DNA of 15,193 nucleotides from Chalara sp. BL73 (Eukaryota > Ascomycota > Leotiomycetes > Helotiales): contig CAKJVC010000046.1 in the NCBI GenBank assembly GCA_918026815.1, positions 1 to 15,193 of the forward strand, read 5' to 3'. Shown here one piece after another: positions 1-8,495 of the stretch. The notes beneath the pieces were generated by a model. The model was given only the letters and a program-made list of their open reading frames with translations. It was not told where the DNA came from and did not search any database. Both the position numbers and the translations under genes were made by a program. The stretch's first letter is position 1. The number at the start of each line of letters is the position of its first letter.

Positions 1-502
1 AGACCAACGCTGGATGTCTGATGAGAAATGTTGCCATGTTTTTAAGAACTCATCAGGCAACACAGTCTCGTTCAGGGGCGAATGGGTAATCTCTGAGCCA
101 TAATTACCTTGGACATGCACCGTCCAGGCTGGCTCCTTTACGCTGTCCCTGCTGAACAGAAATCGAGACTGTGCCGTCGGATCTATCATGAAGTCACTAT
201 GCTCTTTCACAAAGGCTAGCTTGTTTGTGGCCGCCGCTCTCGGCATATTTCTCCAGCTCGTTGGCTGAGGCTTGATAACTTTGCATCATCTGAGTCTTTT
301 GGTCTTCTGTCCAGTGATCGATATTAACTGCCCGGGTTTTCAGGTCGTTACATAATAGAACTGGAGGCAAGAAGAAATAACCTCCATGGCTGCGTGGTGA
401 AATTTTAGGCTGATCCTCCAAAGATAGAATTCGTACAAGCAAGTTTGAAGCCGTACGAGGGTAGGTTATGAGAAGAAATCGGCGATTTCGGTCTGGCTCC
501 AT
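1..502 (-). CDS. Sulfotransferase-like P-loop enzyme (partial, frame breaks)
   Basis: The N-terminus reads RRFLLITYPRTASNLLVRIL, the P-loop-like 5'-phosphosulfate-binding segment typical of fungal sulfotransferase-family proteins. After about residue 88 the first frame stops, but homology continues one frame over with LAFVKEHSDFMIDP and LNETVLPDEFLKTW, then shifts again to TFLIRHPALV, all familiar blocks of this fungal family. The frame breaks lie near 233-237 (one extra base or two missing) and near 31-34 (one base missing). The ATG at 500-502 directly precedes the P-loop block, so it is the natural start. The C-terminal half lies beyond the left edge. Such proteins are common in fungal secondary-metabolite clusters; in this family the sulfo-donor would be PAPS, but the substrate is unknown and true sulfotransferase activity is not proven. 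It shares its strand with the SnoaL-like and UstYa-like genes, which suggests one cluster. Confidence 0.75.
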
Positions 503-1082
503 TTTTCGATTTTGTTATAGTATTAAGTGGAAGATAGTTTTGAAGTCAAGTCCCAACGAGAATGTTTTGGTGAACAAAAGGTCAGGAGAAGGAGCACGAC
601 AACTTCTTACTGAAACTTTGTCCAAGTTTCAGCTTGATCAACAACTCAAGCTCAATTGCGTGTATGGGTATATAGATATTCACAATGCAGCATATGCAGC
701 CACCGGAACTCAGAAGATTTTTATACCCCATTGGTATCTTAGTCACGTGGATGGCTTCTATTGATGGGTCATCAAGGCACATAATATACAGATAGCTCGA
801 ATATGTAATTTTGCACTACTACTCGTCTTACCATCTGCACAGGGAGAATTTACGGCCCGGAGGAGTGGAGCTATCAAGGCCGGAAATCCACCACTGGTAA
901 GCTGACTAAGTATCCACTGACTTGCCCGACACAAAACATGTTGGGCTACCGGAGAACTGTGTGGCCAGATGTGAGGAATCTATGAAAGGTAGTGCCCTAG
1001 TATCATTGCATTAGTTTAGAACCAGAACAAAATAAAATCTCAGAGCTAGAAATTATTTCTGTTATAAGAACGTGATTTGAAG
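503..1082. other. Spacer between the sulfotransferase-like and SnoaL-like genes
   Basis: About 580 bases with no convincing coding sequence. It should hold the promoter and 5' leader of the sulfotransferase-like gene and the 3' end of the SnoaL-like gene, both on the minus strand. The open frame at 468-764 on the plus strand starts inside the sulfotransferase gene and shows no recognisable domain. Confidence 0.5.
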
Positions 1083-1639
1083 CTAGTCATTTCTCGTGTT
1101 ATTTGTATCGCCACTCTTCGCCTTATCCCTTCCTTCTTGCCTTTTCAGCCACCTCTCATATATACCTTTCTGAAGAGCCGAGTCCGTATACTCAAATAGC
1201 TCTGCTAATTTTCCGGTCTCATCAAAGTGATACCTCATCATGTAATCCATCTGATACCGTTCTCCATCTACCAGGACACCTTCCTCAGAACACCAGGCGA
1301 TGGCAGATCTTTTCTGCTCATCTTCCCAATACTGCTGGATGGTCGCTTTCCATTGCACATAGTTCTGCCCGACAAACCCGGTCGTGAGATCCTCGTGCCA
1401 TTGTTCTCTTGTCTGTGGTTGCACCTCCATGGACTGTGGGTACAGGTGTTTGACAAAGTTGGCGGCGAAGTCCGCGGGTGAGAGAAAAGTTTCAAAATCC
1501 CAATTGTTTAAAGCAGCTAGAGAAACTATTTTAGCGTGCTCATCTGAATATCTCATAGACCCAAGGGACGATGCGTACCGAAACTTTTCTCGATAAAATC
1601 TTTATATTTGTAGCTTGTTTTGGCTTGAGAGTCTGCCAT
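1083..1639 (-). CDS. SnoaL/NTF2-like enzyme, likely cluster tailoring protein (one frame break)
   Basis: Predicted protein of about 185 residues. The body (NWDFETFLSPADFAANFVKH, then FVGQNYVQWKATIQQYWED, then YMMRYHFDETGKLAELFEYTD) has the composition and ending of the SnoaL-like, NTF2-fold family: a short alpha/beta cone protein ending in a DETGKLxELFEYTD-type strand. This fold hosts cyclases, isomerases and dehydratases; the reaction here is unknown. The start is taken at 1637-1639 (MADSQAKTSYKYKDFIEKSFG). That frame then stops, while YASSLGSMRYSDEHAKIV continues in the next frame, which implies one missing base near 1577-1579 in CGGTAC. A shorter uninterrupted version begins at 1554-1556 but would lack about 28 residues. 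It lies between the sulfotransferase-like and UstYa-like genes on the same strand. Confidence 0.7.
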
Positions 1640-1851
1640 ACTTTGAGATTGAGTTCTAGAAGTGGGAATAGAATTGATATTCTTAGCGAAGGTATGTTGC
1701 CAGATCATGTCTTTAAATACCTAATTTCTTGTCAGCCAGAGTAAGCTAGCCAGGGCAATCCAAATCCTTTATCACATGACCCAAGCACCGGGCTTGGTTA
1801 CATGTGTATGCATATATACACGGACTGATGTAAACAGTGTTTTGCTCTTAT
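1640..1851. other. Short spacer upstream of the SnoaL-like gene
   Basis: About 210 bases between the stop assigned to the UstYa-like gene and the SnoaL-like start; presumably the SnoaL-like promoter. No clear motif is seen. The UstYa stop is uncertain, so the spacer may be longer. Confidence 0.35.
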
Positions 1852-2828
1852 TCATTTATTCTGAAGAAACGCAGTGGAGCGCCCGTGTTTAAAGACAGTC
1901 GAATATGAATCACGTGTATATGTTTTCAATTTCAATCCTCGAGTTACATTGTGCAATGGCATGGAATAAACTACATTGAGACAGGATCTTTTTCTCAAAA
2001 CTTTCTGCATCGCCTCTTGCAAGTTCCTCTTCCGGTGTTGGCAATAGAATTGCCCCAGGGGCGGCGTCATTGTGTTCAACAGATGCGACTCAACCCATGC
2101 GTTCTTATCCTGCCACTCCAAAATGGCATCGTGATTCACACTTCCTTTGTACCCTGAAGTCCGCCCATGGGCGGTGATTCTCCTCTACCCAGGCGTCGGT
2201 AAAAATACCTATGCTAGGCTGGCAGGTCAAGGCTTGGAGCAGCGCTTGAAAACAGTGGCTAAGGTGAGATTGCTCGAGAAATGGCATATTAAGCGTGCTG
2301 ATGTTGGCCCCAAGGAAAGGAGCGTAGTAGTGGGGAAAATAGGTAAATTTACGGATAGTGTTCAGACAGTGCAGGTGATGTTGGCTTTCAAGTCGAGCAA
2401 GATAAGCCTCACTACCATGCCCCCATTCTTTGGTGCTCGCACAGCCTCCAAAGGATCTCTTCCCAGCCGTTCAACATCTTGTTTAGAAATCGTGAAGGTT
2501 TTCATTTTCGCTACGTGCTCCCATGCTTCATCTACGGCATGAGATGGTAGGTCGCGGAATATCGAACTGGGATTATTGAACACCGGCGTATCTGTCACCA
2601 TATATCTGAAGGGAAGCTCTAGTCGCTCCAGGAGGGGTGCTTAGCATGTTACGTTAGCGAAAAATGTCATAGAATAAATCGTTTGTTTATAGACTTACAG
2701 AAAGTGTTGACTTCCTTCAGTGCTTCGTTTGCTGATGGTGTCTTTGCTCTGTTAAGATAGGCGCTTCCGACGGAGAATGAAACTAAGAAGAGAATGATAT
2801 TCAGCAGTATGCTGATTCGCAGCCACAT
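1852..2828 (-). CDS. UstYa-family (DUF3328) oxidase, two frame breaks
   Basis: Exon 1 (2699-2828) encodes MWLRISILLNIILFLVSFSV, an N-terminal membrane anchor. A 59-base intron follows (2640-2698, GTAAGT...CTAAG, branch CTAAC), and exon 2 starts at 2639. Family landmarks follow in order: TDTPVFNNPSSIFRDLPSHAVDEAW, with VDEAW being the usual family block; then AYLARLESQHHLHCLNTIRKF with the first HxxHC; then QSHLSHCFQALLQALTC with the second HxxHC; then WADFRVQRKC and DAILEWQDK. These two histidine/cysteine motifs define UstYa proteins, which oxidatively cyclise or otherwise oxidise fungal peptides. The frame breaks lie near 2426-2430 (one base missing) and near 2137-2138 (two missing or one extra), and together they restore the original frame. 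The C-terminal tail after DAILEW is unusually long, so the stop at 1852 is uncertain. It is transcribed away from the repeat-peptide precursor gene. Confidence 0.85.
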
Positions 2829-4089
2829 TGACCTCCTGCTTTGCTTTATTCTAAATGCTTCTTGTGCCTACATCCCATTAATTGTCACCTCTTGAAAAGT
2901 TTAGAGTCATTTTACCATGGCTCCTTCCCTCCCTCCGTCATCTGATTGTTTAAGCTCCCCATACCTTCTTGGTTCCGTGAAACGTTTCCACAGCCTTTCC
3001 ATCTTTTACTAAAATCGGTTGGAAATCCAAGAGTCGAATTATGAAACTATTGAAGAGCTCTTCGCAAACTTTGAAATCCACAGATTACTTAAGGAGAGTT
3101 ACTGATAGTTGACATTAGCAATCATGTAATGGGAGATGGTGAGAATGACTGGGATTCTGAATGTTCCAGGGGCCACGCACACTTAACCTTGTAGCGGTGA
3201 ACCGGAACAAACTTTGTTCAGCCACTAAAAATAAGAATTCTGAGATTAATCATTAGTGATTCGTGGTTTTGTCTTCTGCCTTGAATAGGTTCGGGAACTT
3301 GGCATTAGCTCTGAACCCCTGTGGTGGCCGTAAATCATCTGTCCACCTTATTCGTTTGGTTGACTTCCTATTTAGGCTCTGGGCTTCAATGCAGAGATTT
3401 GCAGCTGATCTGATCGGATGCTAAAGGTCAGCTGGATAATATTTTTGGCGTATATCTAAACTGAACAGGGACCCAAGTACATGTTGTTGTTTTTTTTTTG
3501 ATATACAGTTTGTGATGGCTCGTAAGACGCATTGCAGAGTCTAGCGCGTTCCTCCTGTTACTCTAGCCAATTAAATTAGTCACTTAAGTGGTGTGTATTT
3601 ATTAATGATGACCTGAGTGAGAGATCCATGTCTGTTTGAACATAAACAAGGATTATAGTTATGTAACCTGCGAGTTCCGAGCTTGTCATAGCTTCCATGA
3701 TGCACTGTAGACTTTAATGCGCCCTTCTTGGGCCGAGAACTTTGTACAGCTCAGGTAATAATGTGTGAATACTACACAGCTATGGATTTGGCGAATTAGA
3801 GCTCATTTGATTCAGAAGGGATATGCATGCCTACCGGAATGGGGCAAGAAACCACGAACGGCAGGAATATTTACCCCAAACGAAGCATTCAATACTAACT
3901 GGGAAAAAATTACGTGCAATGGGTACACGTGTCTGGGAAATGATGAGTGGTTCTTTTACATGTGACTCTCTAGGATCTCATATTATATATAGCTGCAACC
4001 TGCTGCTTGAGAACGTAGCCACGGTTTCAAACCTAACACATTCAATTATCTTCACATTTTCCACACATTCAAAACTTTGACTTTATATC
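2829..4089. promoter_or_regulatory. Divergent spacer between the UstYa-like and precursor genes
   Basis: About 1.26 kb with no supportable gene, lying head to head between the UstYa-like gene and the repeat precursor, so it should hold both promoters. Visible landmarks are a run of T near 3491-3500, a small inverted repeat AATCA-TTAG-TGATT at 3248-3261, and GTTC-GG-GAAC at 3289-3298. None can be assigned to a known regulator. The short open frames at 3765-3965 and 3823-4080 show no recognisable domain. Confidence 0.45.
3983..3992 (+). promoter_or_regulatory. TATA-like element upstream of the precursor gene
   Basis: TTATATATAG lies about 100 bases before the ATG at 4090. It is followed by a C/T-rich stretch (about 4040-4080: TTATCTTCACATTTTCCACA) of the kind common just upstream of well-expressed fungal genes. 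The position fits a TATA box with a short leader; there is no direct evidence of use. Confidence 0.4.
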
Positions 4090-4474
4090 ATGCATTTCTC
4101 CAAGATTACCACAATCGTCTCCTTCCTCGCGGCTACAGTCTTGCTGCTCCTCTAACCCGTAGGTTCATAGCTGTACTCCTACATTTGATGTATTTTTCTA
4201 ATTATCCCAAAGCAAATGGCAACATGGCACAGAGAGATGAATTGGTTGTGGAGCCTGCTGCTTCTTGGGCTGCTGCAAAGCGGGAGGAGGTAGCTGCTGA
4301 ACCTGCTGCTTCTTGGGCTGCGGCAAAGCGGGAGGAGGTCGCTGTTGAACCTGCTGCTTCTTGGGCGGCAGCAAAGCGGAGGAGGTCGCTGCTGAACCTG
4401 CTGCTTCTTGGGCTGCGGCAAAGCGGGAGGAGGTCGCTGCTGAGCCTGCCGCTGCCTGGGGCGTGGCCAAGTGA
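4090..4474 (+). CDS. Secreted kexin-processed repeat precursor, candidate RiPP (UstA-like role)
   Basis: Exon 1 (4090-4158) encodes MHFSKITTIVSFLAATVL, a typical fungal signal peptide, and runs toward AAPLT one frame over, implying one missing base near 4140-4145 (TTGCTGCT). A 54-base intron at 4159-4212 (GTAGGT...CAAAG, CTAAT branch region) joins to exon 2. Exon 2 opens with a short acidic stretch (AQRDELVV) and then five tandem units: EPAASWAAAKREEVA(A/V) four times and a final shortened EPAAAWGVAK before the TGA at 4472-4474. Each of the first four units contains Lys-Arg, a Kex2/KexB site, so cleavage would free 14-15-residue peptides starting EEVA and centred on one Trp. A base is missing in unit 3 (near 4379). 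The predicted length is about 110 residues. The architecture and the nearby UstYa-like gene point to a dikaritin-type RiPP precursor. Alternatives are an alpha-pheromone or a repellent-type precursor, but Cys and pheromone-like cores are absent. Confidence 0.75.
4251..4471 (+). repeat. 48-bp tandem repeat encoding the kexin-flanked peptide units
   Basis: Four full units and one shortened unit: 4251-4298, 4299-4346, 4347-4393 (47 bases), 4394-4441 and 4442-4471. Units 1-4 differ almost only at third codon positions in the EPAASWAAAKREEVAA frame: GAG/GAA, GCT/GCG/GCA and GTA/GTC are all silent, and one Ala-to-Val change is the only replacement. Unit 3 has CGGAGG where the others have CGGGAGG. 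This pattern supports the plus-strand reading frame over the Pro/Gln-rich antisense frames. Confidence 0.95.
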
Positions 4475-7154
4475 TCTTCAGAACTGGAGGCTTTCAGATG
4501 TAATTGCTCTAGAATCTGTCAAACATGTCATGGAATTTAAATAGCGGGCAATGGCCATCTGAGGGGTGTGCATAGAGAGGTGGCAAACAGTTATCTGGTG
4601 GATAATGACCATGACGTTAGATGACAAGAGATTACGTTCATTGCAACTGATATCCACTCTATTACACTGCAATTCCACCTTTCGAAAATTTTCAAACCTG
4701 GTAGCATATGTAAGATCAAAACGGAAGGTTAACAGAAACACTTAAGACTAACACGTTTGCTGAATCAAGCGTTCTGTTCAACATGACCACAAATATAGGG
4801 GTTACCATCTGCTACAAAGTAGAGAATAACGGATTTAGTTGATGATACTGCATGGCCAAGTGTAATAATTTCCCATGGTTGTTTGTGTGGCAGACACCCA
4901 CTCATTTTAGGAGGGATTGTAGCATTTCACATTTCACATCTACTCCATCTTTGCGGAATTGGGCGGAATCAACGTGGGCTTTTCACACGTCAGAAATTAG
5001 ACCAAAAACATGCCGGAAGGCGTGGAGCACCCTAGCCTTGCTTCACATATCTAGTATCATGCGTGGTAATAAAGATATCTATGCCCGAACGTTCGTCATA
5101 CCGGCTCATTACAAGGTTTATTATGTATGCGAACAATTGTTTGGTGCAAAACTTAGGCGGTGTAAGAAAATTAGGCGATACTAAGTCTAGCTAAGTAAGG
5201 TAAATGTAGTCATAATAGTTGGTAATAGCCAAGCCCAGTCATCAGTGCTATACAGACCAGCCTACAAATTATAGGTTCTATTTACTCACTGAAAAGATAT
5301 CTACTACGATATTTACAGCTGCCCCTGGTCCACTTTATTTGATTGCGGATCTTTTGTCAAGAACGTTTTGTGAAAATGTACCGTGCATCGGACGAATTCC
5401 TTATCCTGTTCAAAATGGAGCTTAAAACTGTAGAGTTGTCTTCTCTAGATTGCATTTTATGAGCTAGTGATGTGTGTAAGAAAGCCTCCTTTCTTTAGAC
5501 AAGAGAAGGGAAAGTTAGTGTCACTTCAAACATCATTTAGGTTCACCCTGTTGTAACCTGCCGGATTGGGGCCGAATGCTTGTCTCGTAAGCGAACTGCA
5601 CTCCTGAATCAAGAGAGAGCACGGGCCAACTCTTGGGTGTGCTCCACAATGCGAACACCTGCGGCCACCGCTGTTGAGCGCAACGGAGAATTGCTTGACA
5701 AGGGGATCTGTAATGCTTGTTAATCCCTGCACTAGAGCTGCGGTTCTCGATAAGTAGGCCGTATTATGTACTACACATCACAATGGTCAGCACCAGGCTC
5801 CTGGCTTCAAAAGCAAAATGCCTTCCTGCTTACGGCTATTATCGATCTTACGTCAGAACGCCGCCGCCACAAGGGTCGCGGCTCGCCTCTGCGATTTTTA
5901 AGTCCATTTTTGTTGCTGGGGCTTGAATATCGCACAATCCTGCACGATGCTTAGTTTGCAAAGAATTCCAACTCAGGTGTCGGAATTAAGTCAAGAGTGC
6001 ATTAGGAGAAGAAAGCAAAAAGTAAAGTCAAAATAAAGATTAGCTTTGAGGCTGTTTATCTAGCATCTTATATCCCTTTGAATTACAGCCATGGTTCTTA
6101 TACAGTCAACTAGACAACACAAAAGATTAAGCATTTCAGATATTGCAGTGGAGGTATAATTTGGCGAAGCCTGTAAATTCATTTCCTAACGAATAATCCG
6201 TTTTCCTACTAGGTTGTCATCCACCTTCCAACTCATCTATGCTATTTCTCCCTTTGTATCTTGATGTCTAGGTTTGTCCCTACGCTTTCGAATACCATTA
6301 CAATCCAATCTCCGTAAACAGTAATTGCAAGTTCCTTCACGCTTGATTATGAAGAATCTTAATTGTCTTAAATGTTGCTGTCGCATGTGCCTTTACAGTC
6401 ATGTCCTTCAAGTTGAAAGGTAGACAAACATCGGCGCGAAGAAGCAGAGGAGAAATGACCATCACATACATGTAGCTTGATTGGCGCTGATGCTTTGATT
6501 GAAGTGTGGGTAAATCGATATAGTAAACGAGGGAAAAAGAGCTTCTGAAAGAGATCCAGAAGCAAGGGTTCCAAATTTGATTACTGCTGTGCGGATTTTG
6601 AAGGGACTCATCCGCTTTGTGATGTTGTAAAGAAAGATGCCTAATAAATAGACTAAATGGACAGAAAACCGCCTCCACGTATGAGAAGCTGCTGCGTTTA
6701 GTGTCTCAGGTAGGATGAGGTAGTGGAAGTAAAACACTGCATTGGCGTAGCCTCTCTGGTACATTATACCTTGAGGAGGCGACATATCGGGCATATACCT
6801 AATTCACGTATCAAACACTATACCACTCTCCCTTGCCGAATAAGTAACCCAATGATTTTCCGCCACCAGATACTTCAAAGCAAAGCATGATTCAATATTC
6901 TCAATGATTCACTTAAAAGCATTTTGCAGACACCTGCCCTATGAGAAGGACGTCTTCCATCAAGTAAATGCTTTCACATATGTGAGTCAACCACTATCAC
7001 CGTGGTGACACCTGAATTTTGATAGAATGAATTGTATAGAGCTGCAATCCCTATTCTCAAGTTCATAGGAGCTGGCTTGTCCAATAATATCCTAATATTT
7101 GTGTAAGCTAAGCTCAACATGCCTCCATCCAAGTACTGCTTGGTCCTCTGACTA
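4475..7154. other. Gene-poor region between the cluster and gpi18
   Basis: About 2.7 kb in which I can support no gene on either strand. The longest open frames (4852-5184 plus; 6337-6678 and 6462-6794 minus) show no recognisable domain, signal peptide or splice partner. The stretch at about 5540-5940 looks visibly richer in G and C than its surroundings and could be a mobile-element remnant, but I found no terminal repeats or target duplication. The uncertain 3' end of gpi18 may reach slightly into the right end of this region. No tRNA-like box B was found here by eye. Confidence 0.4.
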
Positions 7155-8495
7155 TTATCCAAGAACGAGGCTGTTCGTCCTCCTGTATGAATAATAGTAC
7201 GAAGCTTATAACATCCAAATATCCGCCGTATGTGATTATTTGTACCAGACGGGTACCCGAAACCACCAATTTTTGAAATGGCGAAGAAGCTATTAAGCGC
7301 AGAGCAGAGCTGGAGGCGAACAATCTCCACTGAATTCAGCTATTCAGGTTTTGTGTTTTGAGGAAAGGAGCTTTTGTTCAAAAGCCCAAACGCTTGACCT
7401 TGCCAGAATGACGTGCATTGGCGTGGCCAGGAGAAATAGAGGAATGTTTGAAATTGTCCAATACCGGAAGGGGCCAACGTTCCTAGAGATTCTTTAGCCC
7501 GAACCACGTATTGTGAGGGACAATTACCAGTAGTGCTCTTGAACAAAGCTAGAGATGCTTGGAAGCATCCACTGACACCATGCTCGCTTCGAGGTCACTG
7601 TCGTTGTGCCTCTACAGAACTCAACATAGGCAATATATTGAGGAAGTAAAAGCCCGCCCCAACGGCCAGGCCGCCAAGTCCAGTTGCGATCAGTCGACGC
7701 AGATTCTGAACATGGACTCCGCTCTTTAACAGATCGAATGACACATAGAAAGCCTCCTCCAACAAAAGAAGTCCACTAAGGATGGCATTGCTTCTGAACG
7801 TGGCGGCAATCCCGAATAGTATACCAGACAGAAGAACATACAGGTCTCTCAAAGATGGTGATTCTTCACCAATACCTAGGCTTTTCTTGAATAAATGACA
7901 TCCGGAAAATGTCAACAACGCACATGTACTCTCCGCATAAGGGGCTGAGAGGAAGAGTCCAGCAGGAGATATTATGTGGAGATATGAGGTAAGTAAAGGT
8001 AGGTGAGTTGAGAGAGGGAAGATTTCTCTGGTGAATTTATATAGAACCAATGTTGACAAGAAGTGCCCCAGATGCGCAATGTATATTGCTACAAGGCTTT
8101 CCAGGCCCTCATATTGAGGTACGCCAGCCTTTCGGATGGCTTTGGAACTTAGCACCTGGTCACATGAAGGATCTCGTATCACTTACCAGTTGTGCATAAA
8201 TTTATCAACCTGCTGAAGCCCCATCCAAAAGCCCATTCCTGCTCGAACAAATAACCTCTATGTGCCGTCTTTGTGAAGTATATCGCGTCCCACCTTGTAA
8301 GTTTCACACTAACATAATATAAAAATGCTGGGAGCCGTTTATCTTGATTGTCACTTGAAAGGCTGAGTGATGTTGAGGTGTCATAGCCTGGGCCGGGGCT
8401 GCAGACGGCGACAAGAAGGAGAATAGACTTCAAGCAATGAATGCTAGCGCCAAATTTCGAATGGGGGTTTTGGAAGAGAAATCCATTGGTTGCAT
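7155..8495 (-). CDS. gpi18: GPI mannosyltransferase 2 (PIG-V/Gpi18), frame breaks
   Basis: PIG-V is an ER membrane enzyme that adds the second mannose to the GPI anchor precursor from dolichol-phosphate-mannose. Visible family blocks are SILLLVAVCSPGPGYDTS, KLTRWDAIYFTKTAHRGY (the conserved RWDA motif), EQEWAFGWGFSRLIN, HIISPAGLFLSAPYAES, ATFRSNAIL and SFVQEHYW joined to NVGPFRYWTISNIPLFLLA. Introns: 8140-8186 (47 bases, GTAAGT...CAAAG, CTAAG branch) and 7483-7527 (45 bases, GTAATT...CTCTAG). Apparent one-base losses lie near 8431 (TGAAG where TGGAAG is expected, giving AW/KSILLL) and near 7643 (FYF/PQYIAY). The start is either 8495 (MQPMDFSS) or 8486 (MDFSS); the second has the better context. 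The C-terminus is uncertain: VQIIT and a GGRTASFL block resembling the usual GGLFASFL end are visible in shifted frames, so 7155 is approximate. Confidence 0.85.

Noticed and set aside
2137..2430. Introns as the cause of the UstYa frame changes
   Set aside because: The only GT...AG pair near the first break is about 31 bases long and would delete conserved AYLARLES; none fits the second break.
4179..4470. Antisense open frames over the repeat, rich in Pro, Gln and Lys
   Set aside because: They are reading-frame shadows: the differences between repeat units are silent only in the plus-strand frame, and the antisense frames have no signal peptide or recognisable domain.
4090..4474. Alpha-mating-pheromone precursor
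   Set aside because: The layout (signal peptide, repeats, Lys-Arg) is similar, but the units lack the Cys pair and the Trp-Cys start usual in Eurotiomycete alpha-pheromones, and a UstYa-like gene is adjacent. It remains a secondary possibility.
1..4474. Calling the cluster genes pseudogenes
   Set aside because: The same type of frame break occurs in gpi18, blm10 and the 610-residue gene, so the breaks are not specific to the cluster.
4077..4544. A single unspliced 155-residue plus-strand frame through the repeat
   Set aside because: It starts at a TTG, runs through the GTAGGT...CAAAG intron, misses the signal peptide at 4090, and leaves the repeat frame after unit 3 because of the missing base.
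4852..5184. 110-residue plus-strand open frame as a gene
   Set aside because: It has no recognisable domain, signal peptide, splice partner or promoter cue; it is likely a chance frame.
5540..5940. Solo LTR of a retrotransposon beginning TGTTGTAACC
   Set aside because: I found no matching terminal repeat, no CA end paired with a target duplication, and no second copy in the window.
6337..6794. Two overlapping minus-strand frames of 110-113 residues with some hydrophobic stretches
   Set aside because: They overlap in different frames and neither resembles a known membrane protein. No introns link them to gpi18.
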